A DNA stretch of 12,290 nt from Weeksellaceae bacterium. GTDB lineage: Bacteria; Bacteroidota; Bacteroidia; Flavobacteriales; Weeksellaceae. Positions 5,596 through 11,456 of this stretch are shown one piece after another. The position numbers were made by a program, and so were the translations under genes. The stretch lies in contig JAQVKJ010000011.1 in assembly GCA_028694715.1 (NCBI GenBank), positions 1 through 12,290 on the forward strand. Direction: 5' to 3'. The notes below the pieces were generated by a model. It made no database searches. It was not told the DNA's origin and worked only from the letters and a program-made list of their open reading frames with translations. Within the stretch, counting starts at the first letter, position 1. Each line of letters begins with the position of its first letter.

Positions 5596-5895
5596 CTATT
5601 TGGCAGCTGTTTTTTCCTTTTTTCTGATGATCATTTTCTTTAAAGCTTCCACCGATAAATCAATGCATTCTTCGAATGACTGCCCTGATTTTTTTACAAA
5701 TAAATCGTCACCGGGTACCTCCAAACGGATATCCACAAACTTGTTCTCCTTATCGGAAACATTCTCTACTCTCATCGATACCTGTGCCGCTATAATTTTG
5801 TCATAAAACTGTTCCAGCTTGGCTAATTTTTTTTCAACATATTCGTCCAATCCTGGCTTTGCGTTGAAATTCACTGTTTGAAGATTAATTGTCAT
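5596..5895 (-). CDS. hpf: Ribosome hibernation promoting factor, short form
   Basis: HPF/RaiA-family protein that binds the decoding groove of the 30S subunit in stationary phase and silences or pairs ribosomes. The 99 residues cover only the N-terminal S30AE domain (beta-alpha-beta-beta-beta-alpha): an opening strand TINLQTVNFNAKPGLDEYVE, a Lys-rich helix (KKLAKLEQFYDK), the strands VSMRVENVSD and KFVDIRLEVPG, and a second helix (SFEECIDLSVEALKKMIIRKK). The C-terminal dimerisation domain of long HPF is absent, so it is the short type. It starts four bases after the xerC stop and is cotranscribed with it. The promoter of the tRNA-tuf operon follows directly. Confidence 0.93.
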   Translation of the reverse strand: MTINLQTVNFNAKPGLDEYVEKKLAKLEQFYDKIIAAQVSMRVENVSDKENKFVDIRLEVPGDDLFVKKSGQSFEECIDLSVEALKKMIIRKKEKTAAK

Positions 5896-5899
5896 AATT

Positions 5900-6793
5900 T
5901 TAATTTTTATCGCTCCTTGGATGAGCCTTGTTAAACACTTCTTTTAATTGTTCTATGCCACTATGGGTGTAAACCTGTGTCGCAGCCAAACTCGAATGCC
6001 CCAACAATTCCTTGATTGCATTCAAATTAGCACCACGATTCAGCAGATGCGTGGCAAAACTGTGCCTCATAATATGAGGGCTTTTGTTTGTCTTCGTACT
6101 GACGATACTAAGGTAGTTATTTACTAAATTATAAACAAATTTATCGTACAAAGCTTTGCCTCTTTTTGTCAGAAAAAGGTTGTCAAGCTCATTTCCGAAA
6201 AGCGTATTCCGTTCTTCTATATATGAATTCAGGTGCTCGTTTAGTTCATCGTTTATTGGAATCAACCGCTCCTTGTTTCTTTTGCCGATGACTTTGAGCC
6301 GTTTCTCAACCAAATCCACATCTGATAACCGCAAACCTATCAATTCGGCCCGGCGGATGCCCGTCTGATAGAGCAGTTCGAGTATCATCTGGTTGCGGTT
6401 TCCCTCAAAATCATCTGAAAAAATGCCGGGCAACTTAAACAAATTCAGAATCTCGTCTTCCGAAAATGGGATTCTCACCTTATTATTATGTTTCAACGAA
6501 GACACCATGGCGGCAGGAGACTTTTCTATCTCACCCACCTTTATTAAGTACTTGTAATAGGTTTTGAGTGAACTAATTTTCCGATTGATGCTCCTGCCCG
6601 ACAAACCCGACCGAGACAAATGCATCAAGAAATTCCTGATATCGGTTTTGTCAGCACAGGCTATTTCATGGGTGGAATGTTCTCTCAAATAAAAGACAAC
6701 AAAACCATTCAAATCGTTTTGATAACTTTCTATGGTTTTCTCAGAGTAATTTTTCTCTAACCTAAGATAATCCACAAACTTCTGTATTGACAT
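5900..6793 (-). CDS. xerC: Tyrosine recombinase XerC/XerD family
   Basis: Site-specific recombinase of the type that resolves chromosome dimers at dif. The 297 residues have the normal length: an N-terminal SAM-like core-binding domain (about 1-86) and a catalytic domain with every active residue in place: Arg147 in TGIRRAEL, Lys171 in GKRNKER, His240 and Arg243 in PHIMRHSFATHLL, His266 in LLGHSSLAATQVY, and the nucleophile Tyr275. The small-genome-context position between rpsU and hpf is common in Bacteroidota and argues for the housekeeping XerC rather than a mobile-element integrase, but the XerC/XerD choice is inference. The ATG at 6793 directly follows the T-run of a strong terminator; no other in-frame Met occurs before residue 57, so this start is the best available. 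Expression presumably depends on read-through. Confidence 0.93.
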   Translation of the reverse strand: MSIQKFVDYLRLEKNYSEKTIESYQNDLNGFVVFYLREHSTHEIACADKTDIRNFLMHLSRSGLSGRSINRKISSLKTYYKYLIKVGEIEKSPAAMVSSLKHNNKVRIPFSEDEILNLFKLPGIFSDDFEGNRNQMILELLYQTGIRRAELIGLRLSDVDLVEKRLKVIGKRNKERLIPINDELNEHLNSYIEERNTLFGNELDNLFLTKRGKALYDKFVYNLVNNYLSIVSTKTNKSPHIMRHSFATHLLNRGANLNAIKELLGHSSLAATQVYTHSGIEQLKEVFNKAHPRSDKN

Positions 6794-6835
6794 AAAAAAA
6801 ACTGTTCACCAAAGTTAAAAAACTTTGGTGAACAG
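6794..6835 (-). terminator. Strong intrinsic terminator between rpsU and xerC
   Basis: CTGTTCACCAAAGTT and its exact complement (6835-6821 and 6816-6802) form a perfect 15-pair stem with a four-base loop, followed by eight T (6801-6794). It begins 24 bases after the rpsU stop, and the last T is the base before the xerC ATG. Confidence 0.92.
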
Positions 6836-6859
6836 CCTTATATCTATATGTAAAAAAGA

Positions 6860-7054
6860 CTACGCTTCTTCTTTGCTCTGCATTCTTTGCTTGTATGCAG
6901 CTCTTGCTTTTTGTTGTCTTTTAATCACGGAGGGTTTGGTGAATTGCTGGCGACTTCTTAGCTGTCGAACTACTCCAGTTTTATCAAACTTCCTCTTGTA
7001 TTTTTTCAATGCTTTGTCGATTGATTCTCCGTCTTTTACTGTTATAATCAACAT
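6860..7054 (-). CDS. rpsU: Ribosomal protein bS21
   Basis: Small-subunit protein near the 3' end of 16S rRNA. In Bacteroidota it helps to cover the anti-Shine-Dalgarno sequence, which explains the phylum's weak use of that signal. The 64 residues show the basic S21 pattern: an opening strand MLIITVKDGESIDKALKKYK, the conserved RKFDKTGVVRQLRSRQQF block (about 21-38) and a Lys/Arg-rich helix ending KARAAYKQRMQSKEEA. Length is normal. A full -33/-7 promoter lies just upstream, giving a leader of only about 23 bases, and a strong terminator follows, so it is mostly a single-gene transcript. The A-rich leader has no Shine-Dalgarno box. Confidence 0.97.
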   Translation of the reverse strand: MLIITVKDGESIDKALKKYKRKFDKTGVVRQLRSRQQFTKPSVIKRQQKARAAYKQRMQSKEEA

Positions 7055-7082
7055 AATAATTCTATTGTTTTTTTTAGGTCTG

Positions 7083-7113
7083 CAAATATAACAATGATTT
7101 TGATACTGGCAAA
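7083..7113 (-). promoter_or_regulatory. rpsU promoter
   Basis: On the minus strand -33 TTTG (7113-7110), exactly 19 bases, then -7 TATATTTG (7090-7083), followed by GCAGACC. This is a complete match to the Bacteroidota housekeeping promoter, with the start predicted near 7077. Between it and the acyl-CoA dehydrogenase stop (7114-7283) I see no gene or clear terminator. Confidence 0.88.
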
Positions 7114-7283
7114 TAATTTTAAGCTATTATTTTTTATGATTGAGGTTCACATTAATAAATTAGACATGTCATCGTCAAACGGCGACTCTCTTTTGCGTTA
7201 TATCAATTGCATGACAAGCATTTTCATATAATTTTTTATGAATTCTCAGCGGTATCAAAAATTCCGTGTATTTATTGAAGGTT

Positions 7284-8429
7284 TCAATGCTTCAGAATGT
7301 TTCTACCGATAACCAACTTCTGAATTTCGGTAGTTCCTTCTCCTATCGTGCAAAGCTTTGAATCTCTATAATATTTTTCAGCCGGAAAATCCTTGGTATA
7401 TCCATATCCGCCGAATATCTGAACAGCTTCATTGGCAATTCTCACGCAGGCTTCTGAAGCATAATATTTGGCCATGGCTCCTTCGGTACTCATCGGCTGA
7501 TGATTGTTTTTGAGGTGAGCTGCCTTTCTAATCAGTAGTTCAGAAGCACTGATTTCGGTAGCCATTTCAGCCAGCTTGAAATTAATCGCCTGAAAATTCG
7601 CAATCGGTTGACCAAATTGATGCCGTTCTTTGGCGTATTTGAGCGCAGCTTTGTACGCACCTTTGGCAATTCCCAAACTGAGAGCAGCGATTGAAATTCT
7701 GCCACCGTCCAAAATATTCAATGCTTGATGAAATCCACTGCCAACTTCTCCCAAACGATGTGAATCGGGGACCCTGACATTATCAAAAATCAATTCTGCA
7801 GTTTCGGAAGCGCGCATGCCCAATTTGTTTTCTTTCTTACCTGAGCTGAATCCCTGCATTCCTTTTTCCAGAACAAAAGCAGTGGAGTTTTGTTTGGCTC
7901 CTTTCTCACCTGTGCGGGTCATCACCACGGCAATGTCGCCACTGATGGCGTGTGTAATAAAATTTTTGGCTCCGTTGATAATCCAGTCATCACCATCTTT
8001 TATGGCGGTTGTGCTCATTGCTCCTGCATCCGAACCGGTGTTGTGTTCGGTAAGTGCCCATGCACCTATGAATTCTGCGGTTGCCAATTTGGGCAGCCAT
8101 TTGTTTTTTTGGTTTTCATTCCCAAAAGTCAATATGTGATTGGTACATAACGAATTGTGCGCAGCCACCGACAAGCCTATTGAAGGATCGATTTGTGAAA
8201 TTTCATCGATGATGACCACATATTCATCATAAGACAAGCCACTACCACCGTAATTTTCTGGAACCAAAACACCCATAAAACCCAATTCACCTGCTTTTTT
8301 GAATACTTCCACGGGAAATTCCTGTGATTCATCCCATTCCATCATATGAGGTGCTATGTGTTGTTTTGCAAATTCCTTTGCAGAATCTGCTATGAATTTT
8401 TGGTCTTCGGAAAGTTCAAAGTTCATCAT
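7284..8429 (-). CDS. Acyl-CoA dehydrogenase, short/branched-chain type
   Basis: FAD enzyme that oxidises an acyl-CoA to the trans-2-enoyl-CoA, passing electrons to electron-transfer flavoprotein; it serves fatty-acid or branched-chain amino-acid breakdown in the cytoplasm. The 381 residues have the three-part family fold: N-terminal helical domain (about 1-120), middle strands with the flavin-contacting WALTEHNTGSDAGAMST (124-140), and a C-terminal helical domain with RHQFGQPIANFQ (269-280) and FGGYGYTKDFPAEKYYRD (339-356). The catalytic base is Glu364 in TIGEGTTEIQ, the position used by butyryl/short-chain enzymes and unlike the isovaleryl and long-chain types. Substrate length cannot be fixed from sequence. 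Two adjacent Met codons open the frame; the second (8426) gives the usual MNFELSEDQ beginning. No other beta-oxidation gene is beside it. Confidence 0.95.
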   Translation of the reverse strand: MMNFELSEDQKFIADSAKEFAKQHIAPHMMEWDESQEFPVEVFKKAGELGFMGVLVPENYGGSGLSYDEYVVIIDEISQIDPSIGLSVAAHNSLCTNHILTFGNENQKNKWLPKLATAEFIGAWALTEHNTGSDAGAMSTTAIKDGDDWIINGAKNFITHAISGDIAVVMTRTGEKGAKQNSTAFVLEKGMQGFSSGKKENKLGMRASETAELIFDNVRVPDSHRLGEVGSGFHQALNILDGGRISIAALSLGIAKGAYKAALKYAKERHQFGQPIANFQAINFKLAEMATEISASELLIRKAAHLKNNHQPMSTEGAMAKYYASEACVRIANEAVQIFGGYGYTKDFPAEKYYRDSKLCTIGEGTTEIQKLVIGRNILKH

Positions 8430-8451
8430 CTGAATTTTAATTGATTGCGGC

Positions 8452-8459
8452 CAAAATTA
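8452..8459 (-). promoter_or_regulatory. Candidate -7 box for the acyl-CoA dehydrogenase
   Basis: The minus strand reads TAATTTTG 22 bases before the gene, matching TAnnTTTG. No good -33 box is found at 19 bases (GGCA), and the GCAG(T/A)CC start region of the translation promoters is absent (it reads GCCGCA). Confidence 0.45.
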
Positions 8460-8554
8460 ATGATTTTTGATTTAGTATTGCCTAAATTAAAAGAGAAAAC
8501 ATAGCACACCACGCTTGAAACCGCAGTATGACTAATCAAAAAAGACGACATGAG

Positions 8555-9229
8555 TTACATCCTGTCCATATATGCCAGAAGAAGCTTCAGACTGTCTTCA
8601 TTGGTCAGGTCGATTTTGTTTTTCTTTATGTAATCTTCCACCTTTGCACTATCTTCTCCCAAAAGATTCACAAACCTTTTGCGGGATTTTGGAATGTCCA
8701 CTACACTTTGATCTTTGAGTTTGATGAAGTACATGTCTTTAAGGGGTTTGTAGAATGCATCAGTACCCATGTCCATCGTGGTTTTGGCCTCTGTCGCAGC
8801 TACAAATTCAATTTTCTCCCTCTTGTACAATGAGTAATTGTCTCCGCTATACAATTCCACCAAAAAACCGTTCACATAGTTTTTCCCATCGTAGTATGTT
8901 GTGGATACATATTTCTTTTTGACTCCCTGAAACTCGACAATAGAATGCTGAAGTTTGTCAAGATTATACAGAAGGCCATCCACCTCATATTCCATTTCAT
9001 CCAGATATGCATTGTATCTCATCGGATAAGAAGTAGGGAAATTGATAATATCGGCACTCAAAAAATTCTCATTAAAGTATGCTGACCCTTTGATGTCTCC
9101 CTCAGCGGCTTTCTCAATGGACAAAGAACCGATGGAAGTCAGACTAACACCCTGCCCACGCAATAGAGTTTCTTGAGAATAAAGACTAATCGACAACAAA
9201 ATAGCAAAAAACAAACTAATAAATTTCAT
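8555..9229 (-). CDS. Secreted protein of unknown function, Bacteroidota type
   Basis: I do not assign a function. The 224 residues begin with a clear signal peptide (MKFISLFFAILLSISLYSQ, about 1-19; no lipobox Cys), so the product is exported to the periplasm or envelope. The mature part has a GSAYFNENFLSADI segment followed by YPMRYNAYLDEMEYE (about 48-82), a YYDGKNYVNGFLVELYSG strand region (about 112-129), a Lys-rich YSLYKREKIEF (132-142), and a helical C-terminus (about 185-224, with VEDYIKKNKIDL and LKLLLAYMD). This arrangement resembles a widespread set of uncharacterised exported Bacteroidota proteins with 'GSPYLNxxF...PxRYNxYxDexE' segments, from memory only. It is alone between the acyl-CoA dehydrogenase and a long spacer, with its own -7 box, so context gives no clue. 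Confidence 0.85.
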   Translation of the reverse strand: MKFISLFFAILLSISLYSQETLLRGQGVSLTSIGSLSIEKAAEGDIKGSAYFNENFLSADIINFPTSYPMRYNAYLDEMEYEVDGLLYNLDKLQHSIVEFQGVKKKYVSTTYYDGKNYVNGFLVELYSGDNYSLYKREKIEFVAATEAKTTMDMGTDAFYKPLKDMYFIKLKDQSVVDIPKSRKRFVNLLGEDSAKVEDYIKKNKIDLTNEDSLKLLLAYMDRM

Positions 9230-9250
9230 AATCTAAACATATTTATTTGA

Positions 9251-9258
9251 CAAATATA
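9251..9258 (-). promoter_or_regulatory. Candidate -7 box for the secreted protein gene
   Basis: The minus strand reads TATATTTG 21 bases before the start codon, a full match to TAnnTTTG. No convincing -33 TTTG lies at 19 bases. The start region reads TCAAAT, unlike the translation promoters. Confidence 0.5.
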
Positions 9259-9580
9259 AGGTAATTCAGACCAATTATCACAGAAAGCCCAATGAATAAG
9301 TTTAAGCTACCGAGGATCCTCCCGGCCATTCTGACCAGTTAGGGAATTTATTCAGGATAAGATTCATAAATATCTGAATCACTCATAAAACCTGAACGCT
9401 CAGTCACATGGCTTTCTCTGGATTTATGCCCCTTTCAAAAATAGGGTGAAATTTGAATCCCAATGGTCAAGACAATATCAGCAGCTCAGCAGTTACTTAG
9501 ATATCCAGCTTATCGTTCGGATGAAGCACTCCGGAAACGATGCCCAAACAACCAACTTAATTTCGGACTTCCTCTGCCAA
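9259..9580. other. Gene-free divergent spacer
   Basis: No convincing gene is seen on either strand between the secreted protein gene and grpE. A 70-codon frame opening with GTG at 9446 runs into grpE and looks like chance. Notable items are a perfect ten-base palindrome GAGGATCCTC (9312-9321) in a GC-rich patch and an inverted repeat GATTCA/TGAATC near 9361-9380. The spacer could hold an unrecognised small RNA or an eroded gene; nothing seen decides this. Confidence 0.4.
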
Positions 9581-9598
9581 AAAGTCACAATTCGTCAA

Positions 9599-9615
9599 TT
9601 GGCAGTATTTTTGAT
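9599..9615 (+). promoter_or_regulatory. Sigma-54-like box upstream of grpE
   Basis: The plus strand reads TTGGCA-GT-ATTT-TTGAT. Aligned to the sigma-54 form TTGGCAcgNNNNTTGCw, the spacing from GG to the -12 dinucleotide is exact, but the -12 GC is GA. No TAnnTTTG box is seen before grpE. The predicted start would be near 9626, about 14 bases before the ATG. Confidence 0.35.
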
Positions 9616-9620
9616 TTTTT

Positions 9621-9646
9621 CTGACAAAATGTTTGTAAAATGTCAG
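9621..9646. promoter_or_regulatory. Inverted repeat across the grpE start
   Basis: CTGACA (9621-9626) and TGTCAG (9641-9646) are exact complements separated by 14 A/T-rich bases, spanning the likely transcription start and the first codons of grpE. It may be a repressor operator or a hairpin that hides the start codon; both readings are inference. Confidence 0.4.
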
Positions 9647-10167
9647 AGAACATCATAAACGAAGAAGAATTAAACGAAGAAACTGAAATTGAGAAAAATC
9701 AATCAAGCAGTGATGACGCTGAGAACGAGGCGCTTAAAGAAGAATTGAAAAATCAGAAAGAACAGTATCTGAGACTGTTTGCTGAATTTGACAATTACAA
9801 AAAAAGAACGGCAAAAGAGAGGTTAGAAATTTTTAAAACTGCCAATTCTGAAACCGTACTGGCATTGCTGCCGGTGATTGATGATTTTGAAAGGGCCATT
9901 ACAGAAATCAGAAAAACTGAAAACGATGAAAAGCTAAAAGGCATAGAGTTGATTCAAAGCAAGTTGATTGACACCCTTCGTTCAAAAGGTTTAAAAAAGA
10001 TTGAAATCAATACTGGCGACGAATTTGAACTCGAAACCATGGAAGCAGTGGCACAGATACCTGCACCGGATGAAGCCCTACAGGGCAAAATTGTCGATGT
10101 GGTTTTGACCGGTTATTTTTTGACTGACAAAGTCATCAGACATGCAAAAGTCATCGTGGGTCAATAA
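9640..10167 (+). CDS. grpE: Nucleotide exchange factor GrpE
   Basis: Cochaperone that releases ADP from DnaK and acts as its heat sensor. The 175 residues follow the family plan: an acidic disordered head (about 1-28, MSENIINEEELNEETEIEK), a long dimeric coiled coil (about 29-75, EEYLRLFAEFDNYKKRTAKE type), a four-helix bundle (about 76-118, with LLPVIDDFERAI), and the beta-wing that contacts DnaK (about 120-175, with GKIVDVVLTGYFLTDKVIRH). The usual 'HEAV' of the wing is 'MEAV' (134-137), a mild change. An out-of-frame ATG lies 11 bases upstream, but only the 9640 start gives the GrpE frame. It is first in a grpE-dnaJ pair, 58 bases before dnaJ. Confidence 0.96.
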   Translation: MSENIINEEELNEETEIEKNQSSSDDAENEALKEELKNQKEQYLRLFAEFDNYKKRTAKERLEIFKTANSETVLALLPVIDDFERAITEIRKTENDEKLKGIELIQSKLIDTLRSKGLKKIEINTGDEFELETMEAVAQIPAPDEALQGKIVDVVLTGYFLTDKVIRHAKVIVGQ

Positions 10168-10225
10168 GTACTTGTACTGAATTCAGATACCGCGTTTGAG
10201 TAATGCGATTTACCATTAGAATAAA

Positions 10226-11338
10226 ATGACAAAAAGAGATTATTACGAAATACTTGAGGTTTCAAAATCAGCCACGGCAGACGAAATCAAGAAGGCGTAT
10301 AGGAAACAAGCACTGAAGTTTCACCCGGACAGAAATCCGGGAGACAAAGCCGCAGAGGAGAAATTCAAGGAAGCAGCCGAAGCCTATGAAGTGTTGAGCG
10401 ATCCACAGAAAAAGCAACGATATGATCAGTTTGGCCATGCAGGTTTGGGCGGTGCTGGTGGATTCAGTGGTGGCGGAATGAATATGGAAGACATATTCTC
10501 ACATTTTGGAGATATTTTTGGCAGTCACTTCGGAGGCGGATTTGGTGGTTTTGGACAAAGAGAAGCTCGACAGACCAGAGGTTCAGACCTGAGAATACGG
10601 GTCAAACTCAATCTGGAAGAAATGATGAACGGTACCACCAAGAAAGTTAAAATCAAAAAATTCAAAAGAGCTGAAGGTGCAACTTTCAAAACCTGTACGA
10701 GTGGTCAAGGCTCAGGTTATCAGACCAAAATTACCAACACCATTTTGGGCCGCATGCAGACCACTACACCTTGTAGCAGTTGTCAAGGAAGCGGAAAAAT
10801 CACTGACCATATTCCGCCGGGTGCCAACAATCAGGGATTGAACAAAGTGGAAGAAACCATCGAAATAAAAATACCCGCGGGCGTAAGGGACGGCATACAA
10901 CTACAAGTCAACGGAAAGGGGAATGATGCTCCTTTTGACGGAATTCCAGGTGACTTGCTCGTGTTGATTGACGAAGAAGAAGACAAAGAACTGAAAAGAG
11001 ACGGCAACAATCTACATTATGATTTGTACATCTCCATCCCGGAAGCCATTCTGGGAACCACAAAAGAAGTTCCGGCTGTGAACAATAAAATGAGAATCAA
11101 AATCGAAAAAGGAACACAGTCAGGCAAAGTACTCAGATTGAAGGGACAAGGAATGCCAAACCTGAACGGCTACGGCAACGGAGATTTGTTTGTTCACATC
11201 AATGTCTGGACGCCCGACAAGCTCAACAAAGAACAGGAAGCCATATTTGAAAAGTTGATGAAAGACGATAATTTCAAACCTCATCCTTCCAAAAATGACA
11301 AATCTTTCTTTGAGAGAGTAAAGGAAATGTTCAGTTAA
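10226..11338 (+). CDS. dnaJ: Chaperone DnaJ with reduced zinc-binding region
   Basis: Type I Hsp40 that brings unfolded proteins to DnaK and stimulates its ATPase. The 370 residues show the J domain (about 4-70) with the essential HPD at 33-35, a Gly/Phe-rich linker (about 71-115, GGGFGGFG), a cysteine region (about 144-206), two substrate-binding C-terminal domains (about 120-143 plus 207-330, with [19 protein letters not shown] and LRLKGQGMP) and a dimerisation tail. A standard DnaJ has four CxxCxGxG repeats; here repeats 1 and 4 lack any Cys, repeat 2 is CTSGQGSG (Cys157 present, Gly at 160 in place of the second Cys) and only repeat 3 is intact (CSSCQGSG, Cys183 and Cys186). Zinc site I is therefore absent and site II has three of four ligands. 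It follows grpE and converges on htpG. Confidence 0.95.
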   Translation: MTKRDYYEILEVSKSATADEIKKAYRKQALKFHPDRNPGDKAAEEKFKEAAEAYEVLSDPQKKQRYDQFGHAGLGGAGGFSGGGMNMEDIFSHFGDIFGSHFGGGFGGFGQREARQTRGSDLRIRVKLNLEEMMNGTTKKVKIKKFKRAEGATFKTCTSGQGSGYQTKITNTILGRMQTTTPCSSCQGSGKITDHIPPGANNQGLNKVEETIEIKIPAGVRDGIQLQVNGKGNDAPFDGIPGDLLVLIDEEEDKELKRDGNNLHYDLYISIPEAILGTTKEVPAVNNKMRIKIEKGTQSGKVLRLKGQGMPNLNGYGNGDLFVHINVWTPDKLNKEQEAIFEKLMKDDNFKPHPSKNDKSFFERVKEMFS

Positions 11339-11406
11339 CCAATCACCTTAAAAAAACCGGCTGCAGATTTCTCAATCTGTGTGAAACAAGAACAATCATA
11401 CAAATA

Positions 11407-11435
11407 AAATCCCCGACAAATTTTGTCGGGGATTT
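11407..11435. terminator. Bidirectional terminator between dnaJ and htpG
   Basis: AAATCCCCGACAA and its complement form a GC-rich stem of 13 pairs around a three-base loop, with T-rich flanks on both strands. It lies midway in the 118-base gap between the convergent dnaJ and htpG stops and should end transcripts from either side. A smaller repeat CAGATT-TCTC-AATCTG precedes it on the dnaJ side. Confidence 0.88.
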
Positions 11436-11456
11436 ATAATTAATTAAGCAAACAAC

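Noticed and set aside
5203..5806. Plus-strand open frames across the tRNA genes and hpf
   Set aside because: They translate tRNA sequence (the GGFEPATP-like segments are read from T arms) and the antisense of hpf.
5900..6793. Tyrosine recombinase as a sign of an integrated element
   Set aside because: Position between rpsU and hpf, complete catalytic set, no att repeats or cargo genes; fits the housekeeping XerC.
7136..7231. 31-codon plus-strand ORF (MIEVHINKLDMSSSNGDS...) between rpsU and the acyl-CoA dehydrogenase
   Set aside because: No promoter box, no recognisable features and a length easily reached by chance in A/T-rich sequence.
7175..7291. 38-codon minus-strand stop-free stretch containing PLRIHKKLYENACHAIDIT
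   Set aside because: Protein-like composition, but no start codon, an early stop and overlap with the acyl-CoA dehydrogenase end; a gene remnant is possible but unsupported.
9446..9658. 70-codon plus-strand frame opening with GTG before grpE
   Set aside because: Overlaps the grpE promoter and start in another frame, has no domain features and no promoter.
9629..9658. Out-of-frame ATG 11 bases before the grpE start (MFVKCQRTS)
   Set aside because: Could compete for ribosomes, but nothing distinguishes it from chance.
10172..10190. Palindromes GTACTTGTAC and CTGAATTCAG in the grpE-dnaJ gap
   Set aside because: Short, A/T-rich, without a T-run or promoter box; probably chance.
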